A stretch of DNA of 16,679 nucleotides, taken from Tangfeifania sp. (lineage in GTDB: Bacteria > Bacteroidota > Bacteroidia > Bacteroidales > Prolixibacteraceae). The translations under genes and the position numbers were made by a program. The notes beneath the pieces were generated by a model. The model ran no database searches and was not told the DNA's origin. It saw only the letters and a program-made list of their open reading frames with translations. Below, one piece after another: positions 8,435 through 16,129 of this stretch. Location: the NCBI GenBank assembly GCA_018400515.1, contig JAGYMR010000038.1:1-16679 (forward strand), in the 5' to 3' direction. Position 1 is the first letter of the stretch. Each line of letters opens with the position of its first letter.

Positions 8435-8454
8435 AATTTACAAATTATCTCTAT

Positions 8455-8485
8455 GCGAAGTTAGTTTTTTTTATTTTCTGTTTAA
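8455..8485 (-). promoter_or_regulatory. Weak candidate promoter for the hypothetical gene
   Basis: On the minus strand TAACTTCGC (8455-8463) has one mismatch to TAnnTTTGC, and TTA (8483-8485) lies 19 bases upstream instead of TTG. The spacer is very A-rich. It sits about 20 bases before the ATG at 8434. Confidence 0.3.
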
Positions 8486-8532
8486 CCTATTCGCACCGCG
8501 ACTTATGCACAACGGTCTGTGAATTATAATCA

Positions 8533-8546
8533 ACCGGACAACCGGT
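8533..8546 (-). terminator. Weak hairpin after sdhB
   Basis: ACCGG-TTGT-CCGGT is a perfect 5-bp stem 8 bases past the sdhB stop on the minus strand, followed by TGATTATAATT, which is only moderately T-rich. It could end the sdhCAB transcript imperfectly. Confidence 0.35.
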
Positions 8547-8554
8547 CGGGGGTA

Positions 8555-9316
8555 TTACTCCTGCAGTTTTGCACTCAGGTATTCGCGGTTCAACCGGGCA
8601 ATGTTGGCAATGGAAATGCTTTTGGGACACTCCACCTCACAGGCACCGGTATTGGTACATCCGCCAAAGCCCAGTTCATCCATTTTTGCGATCATGTTGC
8701 GGGCCCGTTTTTTTGCTTCCACCTTCCCCTGGGGCAGTTTGGCCAGGTGCGAGACTTTGGCGGAAACAAACAACATGGCCGATGAGTTTTTGCAAGCAGC
8801 AACGCAGGCCCCGCAGCCAATGCAGGCTGCTGCATCCATCGCTTCCTCCGCATCTTCGCTGGCAACGGGAATGGCATTGGCATCCGGGACGCCACCGGTA
8901 TTCACCGAAATGAAACCTCCGGCCTGGAGTATTTTTTCGAATGCGATGCGGTCGACCACCAGGTCCTTAATGACGGGAAAAGCACCGGCGCGCCAGGGTT
9001 CAATGGTAATGGTCTCCCCATCCTTAAATTTCCGCATATGCAACTGGCAGGTAGTAATCTCGGTATCGGGACCATGGGCCCTTCCGTTAATATAGAGGCT
9101 GCATGCCCCGCATATCCCCTCGCGGCAGTCATGATCGAACGCTATCGGATCTTTCCCCTCCTCAATCAGTTTATCATTCAGGATATCCAACATTTCGAGA
9201 AATGAGGAACCTGTAGAGATATTTTCAATGGTATAGGTCTCAAATTTTCCTTTTTCACCGGGTCTGTTTTGCCGCCAAACCCTGATATTGAGTTTTTTAA
9301 GAATTTTATCCGCCAT
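8555..9316 (-). CDS. sdhB: Succinate dehydrogenase/fumarate reductase iron-sulfur subunit
   Basis: This 253-residue electron-transfer subunit connects the flavoprotein to the membrane cytochrome b. The [2Fe-2S] site is Cys64, Cys69, Cys72 and Cys90 (CREGICGAC and a later C). The C-terminal half has Cys165-x2-Cys168-x2-Cys171 with Cys230-Pro as [4Fe-4S] ligands. Cys175, Cys220 and Cys226 fit the [3Fe-4S] site. The sequence resembles the Bacteroides fumarate reductase type with its b558-class anchor. It starts 8 bases after the sdhA stop and is the last gene of the set. In anaerobic Bacteroidota this complex mostly runs as fumarate reductase in energy metabolism, but direction cannot be told from sequence. 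Confidence 0.97.
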   Translation of the reverse strand: MADKILKKLNIRVWRQNRPGEKGKFETYTIENISTGSSFLEMLDILNDKLIEEGKDPIAFDHDCREGICGACSLYINGRAHGPDTEITTCQLHMRKFKDGETITIEPWRAGAFPVIKDLVVDRIAFEKILQAGGFISVNTGGVPDANAIPVASEDAEEAMDAAACIGCGACVAACKNSSAMLFVSAKVSHLAKLPQGKVEAKKRARNMIAKMDELGFGGCTNTGACEVECPKSISIANIARLNREYLSAKLQE

Positions 9317-9324
9317 TTCGCTGC

Positions 9325-11265
9325 TTATTTATAACTACGCTGTGTTAATTTTACATTCTCAAACACCAAATCTTCTTTATGCAATGCCGGTTCTTTGCCG
9401 TCCCCCTGGTATTCCCAGCAGGAGACGTAGGTAAAGTTTTCGTCATCGCGTTTGGCTTCCCCATCTTCGGTCACCGACTCTTCCCGGAAGTGCCCGCCGC
9501 ACGACTCTTTCCGGTCGAGCGCATCGCGGGCCATCAGCTCCCCGATATCAAGAAAATCAGCCACGCGGCCCGCTTTTTCCAGCTCCGGATTCAGGTTGTC
9601 CATCTCCCCGGGAATTTTAACATCGTTCCAGAACGCTTCCCGAATCTCCCGGATCATTTCGATGGCTTTTTTCAATCCTGCTTCGTTTCTTGACATCCCC
9701 ACATAATCCCACATCACATGTCCGAGCTTTTTATGAAAATAGTCCACCGGTTTGGAACCATTCACATGAAACAGTTTCTCCAGCCGGTCTTTAACCGCTT
9801 TTTCCGCGGCTTCAAATTCAGGGGCAGTGGTATCGGCGCGGGGGGTAAGGATCTCATCCGCCAGGTAATCGCCAATGGTATAGGGAAGGACGAAGTAGCC
9901 GTCGGCCAGACCCTGCATCAGGGCAGATGCCCCCAGCCGGTTGGCACCGTGGTCGGAGAAGTTGGCCTCCCCGATGGAGTACAAGCCGGGAACTGTGGTC
10001 ATTAAATTATAATCCACCCAGCTACCGCCCATGGAGTAATGAATGGCAGGATAGATCATCATGGGTTCCTTATAGGGATCGACATCGGTGATCTTTTCGT
10101 ACATCTGGAAGAGGTTCCCGTAACGGGCCTCGATAACATCCTGCCCCAGACGCTCAATGGCATCCTTGAAGTCGAGGTAAACGGCTTTTCCCTCGGGATT
10201 TACTCCAAATCCTTTGTCGCACCGCTCTTTGGCCGCCCGTGAAGCAACGTCGCGCGGAACAAGGTTCCCGTAAGAGGGATACCGGCGTTCCAAATAATAA
10301 TCCCGGTCCTCTTCAGGAATATCGTTGGGCCCTTTCTCCCCTTTCCGGATTTTTTCAGCATCTTCCTTTTTCTTCGGAACCCATACCCGGCCGTCGTTCC
10401 GGAGCGACTCCGACATCAGGGTCAGTTTTGACTGCTGGTCCCCATGCACGGGAATGCAGGTGGGGTGGATCTGCACAAAACAGGGATTCGACATGAAGGC
10501 TCCTTTCTTATAGCACTGCCAGGCGGCGGAGCCATTGCTGCCCATGGCATTGGTAGAGAGAAAGAACACATTTCCATAACCTCCGGTGGCCACCACCACG
10601 GCATGCGCACCAAAGCGTTTGATCTCACCGGAAACCAGGTCGCGGGCAATGATGCCCCGGGCCTTGCCGTCGATCTTCACCAGATCAAGCATCTCATGCC
10701 GGGTGTACATTTCCACGTTCCCTTTGTCAATCTGCCGGTTAAGTGCCTGATAGGCTCCGAGCAGAAGTTGCTGGCCGGTTTGTCCGCGCGCATAAAATGT
10801 CCGGCTCACTAAAACACCCCCAAAAGAGCGGTTGGCAAGCAGGCCGCCGTATTCGCGGCCGAAAGGAACACCCTGTGCCACGCACTGGTCGATGATGTTG
10901 GGAGAGACTTCAGCCAGCCGGTAAACATTGGCCTCCCGTGAACGGTAATCGCCTCCTTTAACGGTATCGGAAAACAACCGGAAAACCGAGTCGTTGTCGT
11001 TCTGATAATTTTTTGCCGCATTGATCCCCCCCTGGGCCGAGATGGAATGGGCCCGGCGGGGACTGTCCTGATAACAAAATGCTTTAACGTTGTATCCCAG
11101 CTCTGCCAGGGATGCAGCTGCCGAGGCACCTCCCAGACCGGTACCCACCACAATCACATCGAGTTTCCGCTTGTTGGCCGGACTCACTACCCGGATGGCA
11201 GCCTTGTGCTGGTTCCACTTTTCCGCCAGGGGTCCTTCAGGTATCTTTGAATCTAATATGCTCAT
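9325..11265 (-). CDS. sdhA: Succinate dehydrogenase/fumarate reductase flavoprotein subunit
   Basis: This catalytic subunit interconverts succinate and fumarate on the cytoplasmic side of the membrane. The ATG at 11265 is chosen because AAAGGA lies 7 bases upstream and it gives the usual Bacteroidota start [17 protein letters not shown] at 11283 would only add six residues. The protein then has 646 residues. It shows the dinucleotide-binding GTGLGG (41-46), the covalent-FAD histidine His73 in [11 protein letters not shown], a HPTCIP substrate-loop block, and the C-terminal [11 protein letters not shown] with the active-site arginine region. Length and motifs fit the non-E. coli-like SdhA/FrdA paired with a diheme cytochrome b. 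It sits between sdhC (26 bases upstream) and sdhB (8 bases downstream). Confidence 0.97.
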   Translation of the reverse strand: MSILDSKIPEGPLAEKWNQHKAAIRVVSPANKRKLDVIVVGTGLGGASAAASLAELGYNVKAFCYQDSPRRAHSISAQGGINAAKNYQNDNDSVFRLFSDTVKGGDYRSREANVYRLAEVSPNIIDQCVAQGVPFGREYGGLLANRSFGGVLVSRTFYARGQTGQQLLLGAYQALNRQIDKGNVEMYTRHEMLDLVKIDGKARGIIARDLVSGEIKRFGAHAVVVATGGYGNVFFLSTNAMGSNGSAAWQCYKKGAFMSNPCFVQIHPTCIPVHGDQQSKLTLMSESLRNDGRVWVPKKKEDAEKIRKGEKGPNDIPEEDRDYYLERRYPSYGNLVPRDVASRAAKERCDKGFGVNPEGKAVYLDFKDAIERLGQDVIEARYGNLFQMYEKITDVDPYKEPMMIYPAIHYSMGGSWVDYNLMTTVPGLYSIGEANFSDHGANRLGASALMQGLADGYFVLPYTIGDYLADEILTPRADTTAPEFEAAEKAVKDRLEKLFHVNGSKPVDYFHKKLGHVMWDYVGMSRNEAGLKKAIEMIREIREAFWNDVKIPGEMDNLNPELEKAGRVADFLDIGELMARDALDRKESCGGHFREESVTEDGEAKRDDENFTYVSCWEYQGDGKEPALHKEDLVFENVKLTQRSYK

Positions 11266-11272
11266 AAACAAA

Positions 11273-11278
11273 TCCTTT
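11273..11278 (-). promoter_or_regulatory. Shine-Dalgarno site that fixes the sdhA start
   Basis: AAAGGA on the minus strand lies 7 bases before the ATG at 11265. It is one of the few clear ribosome-binding sites in the window and supports this start over the upstream TTG at 11283. Confidence 0.75.
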
Positions 11279-11291
11279 TTCAATTAGAGAT

Positions 11292-11975
11292 TTAAAACTT
11301 CAGGAGAAAATAGAGGGGAATTACTGAAAATCCCACCGCTACAATAACAGCATAAATGTTCCCCAGGAATTTCAGCCGGCTCATCCATTTTTTGTTGCTC
11401 AGCCCCAGGGTGTGGAAAGCAGACCAGAAACCATGGGAGAGGTGCAGCCCCAACAGAATGGCTCCGGCAATATAAACAAGGTCGTAGGGAATACTGCTTT
11501 TAAAAAGGTCCGATACCAGGGCATAGGTGTTTTCCATGTGTTCCCCGTTGACGGTGAGCTCCTCCAGTAAAGGATCCCCGGCTATACGGATCTTCCAGTA
11601 AAAGTTAATGAGGTGGACCACCAGGAAAGTCAGTACCATGGCCCCCAGGATAAGCATGTTGCGGGAGGCCCAGTTGCTGGAAGCGCCGGCATTCTTCTTA
11701 TTGTACTTTACCGGCCGGGCCCGCCAGTTTTGGTATTCGAGGTAAAACGACCAGAGAATATGGATCAGGAATCCCAGTCCAAGCAAAGGTTCTATTATCC
11801 GCACAACGGGATTGGTAGCCATGAAATGGGCTGCCTGGTTAAAAAGGAGGCCCGTATCATCAAAAATCAGTAACAAATTGATGGTCAAATGGACCGCAAT
11901 AAAAACAACCAAAAATAGCCCCGTTATGCTCATCAGGAATTTTCTGCCAATGGAGGCCGTCAGAAACTTACTCAT
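11292..11975 (-). CDS. sdhC: Succinate dehydrogenase/fumarate reductase cytochrome b subunit (b558 type)
   Basis: This 227-residue membrane anchor has about five transmembrane helices, at roughly 13-34, 58-77, 104-126, 164-184 and 202-225. Histidines in or near helices (VHLTINLLL, HILWSFYLEY, VVHLINFYW, LHLSHGFWSAF) fit the two-heme, single-polypeptide type found in Bacteroidota, Wolinella and Bacillus. It passes electrons between the quinone (menaquinone in anaerobes) and the iron-sulfur subunit. It is the first gene of sdhCAB and is preceded by the best promoter in the window. No Shine-Dalgarno site is seen; the AT-rich leader before the ATG is typical for the phylum. Confidence 0.95.
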   Translation of the reverse strand: MSKFLTASIGRKFLMSITGLFLVVFIAVHLTINLLLIFDDTGLLFNQAAHFMATNPVVRIIEPLLGLGFLIHILWSFYLEYQNWRARPVKYNKKNAGASSNWASRNMLILGAMVLTFLVVHLINFYWKIRIAGDPLLEELTVNGEHMENTYALVSDLFKSSIPYDLVYIAGAILLGLHLSHGFWSAFHTLGLSNKKWMSRLKFLGNIYAVIVAVGFSVIPLYFLLKF

Positions 11976-12013
11976 AAATATTTATTTATCAGATTGACAA
12001 TTACTCTTCGACA

Positions 12014-12045
12014 CAAAAGTAGACGAACCACCCCTTTCTCCCAAA
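12014..12045 (-). promoter_or_regulatory. Bacteroidota-type promoter of sdhCAB
   Basis: On the minus strand TTTG (12042-12045) is followed after exactly 20 bases by TACTTTTG (12014-12021), matching the TTTG-N20-TAnnTTTG consensus of Bacteroidota housekeeping promoters in full. A start near 12007 gives a leader of about 30 bases. Confidence 0.75.
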
Positions 12046-12216
12046 CCGGGAGTAACGAAAACAGCTAATTTAAATTGTTTCTAAGAAAAAGGATGCCCAT
12101 GCACCGGCAACAGCACTAAGGCAGCTGATCGATGAACCTCGGACAGGCTGAAAAATAGGCCGTTAGAAACCGGCTCGCGATCCATCCGATTGGCAAAGGA
12201 ACCGGAACTTCTCTTT
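12046..12216. other. Intergenic stretch with no feature recognised
   Basis: The segment lies between the sdhC promoter and the terminator of the CobW-like gene. It contains only very short reading frames and no convincing hairpin with a T-run. A CCGGCAAC stretch recalls a SAM-I riboswitch fragment, but the remaining core is missing and no gene follows on that strand. Confidence 0.4.
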
Positions 12217-12218
12217 TC

Positions 12219-12254
12219 AAAAATTTAACAATCATCCCCGGATTTCACCGGATG
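12219..12254 (-). terminator. Probable terminator after the CobW-like gene
   Basis: On the minus strand CATCCGG (12248-12254) pairs with CCGG...ATG (12233-12241, with a small bulge) across a 6-base loop. A T-rich tail, ATTGTTAAATTTTT, follows. It begins 11 bases after the stop codon. Confidence 0.55.
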
Positions 12255-12265
12255 ACCAACAAGGA

Positions 12266-13180
12266 TTATTCCCCCTGGTTTTGGCTCATATTTCTGAAGG
12301 AACGGTTCCACTCACGGAGGGTAAACTGGTCGCTGAGGGCAATCAACTCGGTCGGCCCCCAAAAATCTTCGGATTCACTCACCTCAATCTGTTCAAAGGT
12401 GCACTGCACCGCCAGGGTTTTCTTTTCTTTGGTGTTCACAAACCCTTTAATCCGGAAGGCTTTAGGCGCCCATTGCTGAAGGAAGGAGTCAAGCGATTCC
12501 CGGCTGATCCGGCATCCCGACTTCAGAACCATTGAATGCACCTGAGGCCGTCCCATCGATTTTTGGGAGCCGGCATAATATTTTGGAATGGCCTCCTTTT
12601 CCATTTCGAAGTTGGTATTGCAATAAACGGTTTCCCGAATCTCAGCAAAGGGGTTCAGTTTTTTTATCTCCCGGGTTAACTGAGCGGTCTTTTCTCCCGC
12701 AAGATCGATTTTATTCAGGACCACAACATCAGCCATCCGGATCTGCTGGTTGACACGCTGACGCATCATGCCGGTTTTGAAGAAATTGGGGGCATCAACA
12801 ATGCACCAGTTGGAACCCAGGAAAATCTTATCGGCAAGGGGGCCGCCGGCGATCACTTCGGCAACGGCGGTGGTGTCGGAGAGGCCGGATGCTTCAATGA
12901 TGAGGCTGTCAGGCTGATAATCGGCAATGAATTTCCCCAGAGAGCTAACAAAATCCCCCAGGAGACAAACACAAAAAACCGAACCGTTATTAATCTCCAG
13001 CAGGTTAAAATGGTCGCCTGCTTTTTTCAGTTCAGCCCCGTCGATGTTGGCAGGTGCAAATTCATTCTGGATGATTCCCAGTTTAAATTCCTGCGAATAT
13101 CGATCAATAATTCTTTTCAGAAAGGTGGTTTTCCCGCTTCCCAAAAATCCCGACACAATATGAAAAGGAATTTTTCCCAT
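12266..13180 (-). CDS. CobW/COG0523-family GTPase (metal chaperone-like) with altered CxCC motif
   Basis: This 304-residue G3E-family P-loop GTPase has Walker A GFLGSGKT (11-18), a QNEF switch region (38-41), an IIEASGL motif (94-100) and the guanine-specificity NKID (156-159). A CobW C-terminal domain follows at about 205-290 (RIKGFV, then GPTEL). COG0523 proteins deliver metals such as zinc or cobalt to client enzymes. The usual metal-binding Gly-Cys-x-Cys-Cys reads Gly66-Ser67-Val68-Phe69-Cys70-Val71-Cys72 here, so two of the three canonical cysteines are replaced and another appears two residues later. It starts 3 bases after the stop of the homocysteine methyltransferase gene, so the two are surely cotranscribed. 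An obvious inference is that it loads zinc into that enzyme or helps corrinoid handling. The client is unknown. Confidence 0.9.
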   Translation of the reverse strand: MGKIPFHIVSGFLGSGKTTFLKRIIDRYSQEFKLGIIQNEFAPANIDGAELKKAGDHFNLLEINNGSVFCVCLLGDFVSSLGKFIADYQPDSLIIEASGLSDTTAVAEVIAGGPLADKIFLGSNWCIVDAPNFFKTGMMRQRVNQQIRMADVVVLNKIDLAGEKTAQLTREIKKLNPFAEIRETVYCNTNFEMEKEAIPKYYAGSQKSMGRPQVHSMVLKSGCRISRESLDSFLQQWAPKAFRIKGFVNTKEKKTLAVQCTFEQIEVSESEDFWGPTELIALSDQFTLREWNRSFRNMSQNQGE

Positions 13181-13183
13181 CGA

Positions 13184-14068
13184 TTATCCCTTATGATTCA
13201 CGGCCTCCCGGAGTTTACAAATATGGTCGGGGGTGGTTCCGCAACAACCGCCTACCACATTGGCCCCTGCGGCGATAATTTTCGGAATGAAAGCAGCTGT
13301 TTCCTCGGGTTTCTCCGGAAAAACGGTTTGGCCATCCTGGTAAACCGGCATGCCGGCATTGGCATGGATCAGCACCGGGATGTCGGGGTCGGTCCTCCGG
13401 ATTTCTTCCACAATACCGACCATCCCTTCAATGCCGTTCCCGCAATTGGCTCCGATCATTTCTGCACCGGCGGCAACAATGGTTTCCACCATTTCTGCAG
13501 GCGAAACCCCCATCATGGAGCGATACTCGCCGTTCACTGTTTTTTCGAAGGTCATGGTACAAAACACTTCCAGTCCCGTGTTTTCTTTGGCGGCCTTCAC
13601 AGCGAGGCGGGCCTCTTCGAGATCGCTCATGGTTTCAATCATTATGGCATCGGCCCCGCCGGCCTCCAGTGCCAAGGACTGCTCTTTAAAGGCATGGTAA
13701 AGTTCCTCTTCGGTAACCTCGCCCATCATCAAAATTTTCCCGGTCGGACCGACCGAGCCCAGCACAAACTTTTCGCCTGCCGCTTTCCGGCTGATCTCCG
13801 CGGCAGCCTTGTTAAGTTCAAAGACTTTTTCCCCGAGCCCGAACTTTTCCAGTTTAAAGCGGGAACCGCCGAAACTGTTGGTTTCGATCATATCCGCCCC
13901 CGCTTCGATATAACGCCGGGCAATGTCCAAAACCTCCCCGGGATGCGTTACATTCCACTCCTCCGGACATTCACCGGTTTTCAGCCCTTTTTGCTGGAGA
14001 AAGGTTCCCCAGGCTCCATCGGAGACCAGGACTTTCCCCTCTTTAATCTTGTCAAGAATTTTTCCCAT
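13184..14068 (-). CDS. Homocysteine S-methyltransferase family protein (stand-alone MetH N-domain/BHMT type)
   Basis: The ATG at 14068 gives 294 residues starting MGKILDKIKEGK, the usual N-terminus for this family. An ATG at 14134 would add 22 cysteine- and basic-rich residues and read through a perfect hairpin, so it was rejected. The barrel has VSDGAWGTFLQ near the start, IETNSFGG, and the zinc ligands Cys209 (GANCGN) plus Cys275-Cys276 (GGCCGTT) that hold homocysteine thiolate. It is equivalent to the first domain of MetH alone, with no folate or cobalamin domain of its own. The methyl donor may be a methyl-corrinoid protein (one lies upstream), S-methylmethionine or a betaine. It is followed after 3 bases by the CobW-like GTPase. 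Family certain, donor unknown. Confidence 0.92.
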   Translation of the reverse strand: MGKILDKIKEGKVLVSDGAWGTFLQQKGLKTGECPEEWNVTHPGEVLDIARRYIEAGADMIETNSFGGSRFKLEKFGLGEKVFELNKAAAEISRKAAGEKFVLGSVGPTGKILMMGEVTEEELYHAFKEQSLALEAGGADAIMIETMSDLEEARLAVKAAKENTGLEVFCTMTFEKTVNGEYRSMMGVSPAEMVETIVAAGAEMIGANCGNGIEGMVGIVEEIRRTDPDIPVLIHANAGMPVYQDGQTVFPEKPEETAAFIPKIIAAGANVVGGCCGTTPDHICKLREAVNHKG

Positions 14069-14072
14069 GGAT

Positions 14073-14093
14073 CTCGTTTTGGTACGAAACGAG
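14073..14093 (-). promoter_or_regulatory. Perfect hairpin covering the ribosome-binding region of the homocysteine methyltransferase gene
   Basis: CTCGTTT and AAACGAG form a 7-bp stem with a 7-base loop, ending 4 bases before the ATG at 14068 on the minus strand. In the mRNA it would hide the ribosome-binding region, so translation may be controlled. As DNA it could instead be an operator. Confidence 0.45.
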
Positions 14094-14142
14094 CATGTAA
14101 GATATTCACACACCAAAGAATGATTTAAATACATGCGCGTTC

Positions 14143-14181
14143 CATACGATACCTTTAAAAATGAACAATTTTAATCGTATG
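14143..14181. repeat. 8-bp inverted repeat in the promoter region of the methyltransferase-CobW unit
   Basis: CATACGAT (14143-14150) and ATCGTATG (14174-14181) are perfect inverted copies with 23 bases between them. They lie between the terminator of the upstream gene and the start at 14068. No T-run follows, so an operator or paired regulator site is more likely than a terminator. A possible -7-like TATCTTAC occurs at about 14099-14106 on the minus strand, but the promoter itself is unclear. Confidence 0.4.
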
Positions 14182-14188
14182 AAGTTAT

Positions 14189-14214
14189 AAAAAAATGGTC
14201 AAAGCTCCTTGACC
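14189..14214 (-). terminator. Intrinsic terminator at the end of the UroD-thioredoxin fusion gene
   Basis: On the minus strand GGTCAA (14209-14214) pairs with TTGACC (14197-14202) across a 6-base loop, followed by A and seven T residues (14189-14195). The stem includes the stop codon of the gene. The following gene pair would therefore need its own promoter. Confidence 0.7.
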
Positions 14215-15818
14215 CACTCCTTGATAACATCAAGGGAGGGGATGTTGCCTTCCGATTTCAGTTTATAATTGACGGTAATCACCGCCGGGGCGCCGGCCAC
14301 TCCAAATGCGGCCATCTGCTTTTTGCCGGTCAGGACCCGGACCTCGATCTCTTTACCCAATTCGGTGAGCGCCCGCTGAATTTTTTCGTAAATTTCATTG
14401 CTTTGCTCCTCTTTTTCGCAGAGAATGAGCATCTCACTCCGTTTCGATTTAATTTTCAGCCGGAGCTTTTCGTTGATCCTTTTCTGGATTGCTGCAACAA
14501 GCTCCTTTTCGGGCGGTATCTGGGAGACAAAAGCAATTTTCCCGTCGATGCAAATGGTCGGAATGTTTTTCACCATCAGTGAAGACATGAAGGTGACGGC
14601 ATCCATTTTTTTGATGGCGTGTTCGCGCCACTCCACAACACCCTCGAAATGCGGTGCAACCCGCCTTACCGCTTCCACCATGTATTGACAAGGGGCGCAC
14701 GACTCCGAGTCCAGGGTAATGATATCGACGATCACCTTTTCGGACTGCCCGTAATCCTTCATGTTGAAAATTTCACGGGTCGTCTCCTTTTTTTCCAGCG
14801 CCCGGACAACATCCTGCTGATAGGGATCGTGCACCAATTCGGTCACTGCTTTCAAATTTTCAGGCGGGGTTTCATGGGGAAGGTCACATCCCGGAGCCAG
14901 AATAAACCCCTTATTGCCTCCCATCTCCAGACACTCGAGGGCATGCTCCTGACAATCTTCCACGTTGCCCATCAGCAGGACCACGGTCAGTTTCATGTTT
15001 CCCCCGAAACTGATCCCTTTGCCCAGGGCAATGTCCCTGACATAATCGAGGGGTATGTTCTCGTCAATGGAGACATTATCGGGCTTGCAGTCACACATGG
15101 CTTCAATGTTCTGCTGGGCATGGCCGCAAACAAAAAAGGAGCTCAGGTGCTTCTTCTCCCGGATGAACTCAAAAATGCGGGTGACATAGGGGGTCACAAA
15201 AGATTCGAACGTCATGGGATCGATCTGGCTGGTCATGGGATCAACCACCGCAATAATATCGCATCCGGCATCCATAAAGTATTCCGCCATCTTTAATCCC
15301 ACCTGCGTGCAAAACTCCATCACGCTGTTCACCTCTTCGGGGGCTTCAAACAATTTCATGAAAATATCGGTCCCCATCAGGTGCAGGGCCAGTGTAAAGG
15401 GACCGGTGATCAACCCATAGAGGGCAATGCCGGGATATTTCTCCCGGAGCTGTTTGGTGGCTTCAACCGCCACAGCGATCCGGCCGTCGGTTGCTGCGGG
15501 GATCTCCAGATCCGCCAGTTTTTTCTCCCCGGCCAGCGGATGGGAAACCACCGCGGGGGGACCGCTTTCCGACCATTTCAGCTGGCACCCCAGCACCTCG
15601 GCTTCGATTTGAAGATCAAAAACAACCGGTATCCCATCGGGCTGGTACGCTTCAACAGCTTTACTCACCCCTTTGACGATCTCCTCCGGGGACTTCAAGT
15701 AAGTTTGGGCATCCACCCCGGTCAGATATCCCCCGTGAACCCCCACAAAAGGGACCCAGGGCACCCGCTCCACCGCTTCAAGGGCAAACGCCTTTTTAAT
15801 TAATTCCAATCCTTCCAT
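14199..15818 (-). CDS. UroD/MtaA-type methyltransferase fused to two thioredoxin-fold domains
   Basis: This 539-residue protein has three parts. Residues 1 to about 345 form a uroporphyrinogen decarboxylase-like barrel of the MtaA/MtbA/CmuA kind, which move methyl groups between corrinoid proteins and thiols at a zinc site. The canonical His-x-Cys...Cys reads Phe229-Val-Cys231-Gly-His233 and Cys311 (APGC), so the histidine is replaced, with His233 a possible substitute. Residues about 355-445 are a thioredoxin-like domain with Cys374-Ala-Pro-Cys377 and a likely cis-proline at 420. Residues about 458-539 are a second such fold where CxxC reads Cys467-Glu-Lys-Glu470, with Pro511 in the cis-proline place. 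Heme-type UroD enzymes lack such a tail. The barrel has a corrinoid protein gene upstream and a homocysteine methyltransferase downstream, so a methyl-transfer role is inferred. Substrate unknown. Confidence 0.9.
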   Translation of the reverse strand: MEGLELIKKAFALEAVERVPWVPFVGVHGGYLTGVDAQTYLKSPEEIVKGVSKAVEAYQPDGIPVVFDLQIEAEVLGCQLKWSESGPPAVVSHPLAGEKKLADLEIPAATDGRIAVAVEATKQLREKYPGIALYGLITGPFTLALHLMGTDIFMKLFEAPEEVNSVMEFCTQVGLKMAEYFMDAGCDIIAVVDPMTSQIDPMTFESFVTPYVTRIFEFIREKKHLSSFFVCGHAQQNIEAMCDCKPDNVSIDENIPLDYVRDIALGKGISFGGNMKLTVVLLMGNVEDCQEHALECLEMGGNKGFILAPGCDLPHETPPENLKAVTELVHDPYQQDVVRALEKKETTREIFNMKDYGQSEKVIVDIITLDSESCAPCQYMVEAVRRVAPHFEGVVEWREHAIKKMDAVTFMSSLMVKNIPTICIDGKIAFVSQIPPEKELVAAIQKRINEKLRLKIKSKRSEMLILCEKEEQSNEIYEKIQRALTELGKEIEVRVLTGKKQMAAFGVAGAPAVITVNYKLKSEGNIPSLDVIKEWVKEL

Positions 15819-15854
15819 TTTCGGATAATTTTAAATGTTTTCTGAAAATCCGCC

Positions 15855-15873
15855 ATTTGCGTTCCATGCAAAT
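15855..15873 (-). promoter_or_regulatory. Hairpin and possible -7 box upstream of the UroD-thioredoxin gene
   Basis: ATTTGC and GCAAAT form a 6-bp stem with a 7-base loop, about 37 bases before the ATG at 15818. On the minus strand the same stretch includes TCGATTTGC (15868-15876), one mismatch from the -7 consensus, but with no TTTG element at the right distance. It may be a promoter with an overlapping operator, or a leader hairpin. Confidence 0.3.
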
Positions 15874-15878
15874 CGACG

Positions 15879-15905
15879 AAAAACCCAGCCACCCGCCAGG
15901 GAGGC
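15879..15905 (-). terminator. Intrinsic terminator or attenuator in the leader of the UroD-thioredoxin gene
   Basis: On the minus strand GCC-T-CCC pairs with GGG-T-GGC (15888-15905, one T-T mismatch, 4-base loop TGGC), followed by TGGG and five T residues (15879-15883). It lies about 225 bases after the corrinoid protein stop and 60 bases before the next start. It may simply end the upstream unit, but the distance also allows regulated attenuation. Confidence 0.55.
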
Positions 15906-16129
15906 AGATGCTTTTATATTCAATTCTTTACCAATAAATTCTTGCCGGAAATTTCCCTTCAATCGCTTATGGCTTACCTTACAACCTGGTACACAAATTT
16001 CCCGTCATGGAAAATTCCGGGAAATCCCATGCCCCTTGAAACCTAAAATATTCCGGATGTTTCAGTTCATTCCGGGGAGCCTGCAAGGCATTGGCTTCCC
16101 AGCTGGAATGTTACCAGATGTCCTTTTTA
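15906..16129. other. Long intergenic region between the corrinoid gene and the UroD-thioredoxin gene
   Basis: The gap of 311 bases (15819-16129) has no credible gene. It contains an 8-bp inverted repeat ATTTCCCG/CGGGAAAT (15997-16004 and 16018-16025), a palindrome GGAAATTTCC (15947-15956), and a bulged stem AGCC/GGCT with flanking GGG/CCC near 16074-16100. The structure density could mean a regulatory RNA or paired operators. No known riboswitch core was recognised. Confidence 0.4.

Noticed and set aside
12090..12130. SAM-I-like fragment containing CCGGCAAC
   Set aside because: The rest of the riboswitch core is missing and no gene follows on the plus strand.
13010..14128. A 372-codon open frame on the plus strand
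   Set aside because: It lies opposite the homocysteine methyltransferase and CobW-like genes, which carry intact family motifs. Its product is rich in His, Phe and Gly with no recognisable domain, as is typical of antisense frames in this composition.
14069..14134. Upstream ATG start for the homocysteine methyltransferase gene
   Set aside because: It would add 22 atypical residues and run through a perfect hairpin; the family N-terminus begins at 14068.
14199..15818. True heme-pathway uroporphyrinogen decarboxylase (hemE)
   Set aside because: The barrel has MtaA-like VCG and APGC cysteine sites, a thioredoxin tail and corrinoid-protein neighbours; heme-pathway HemE lacks these.
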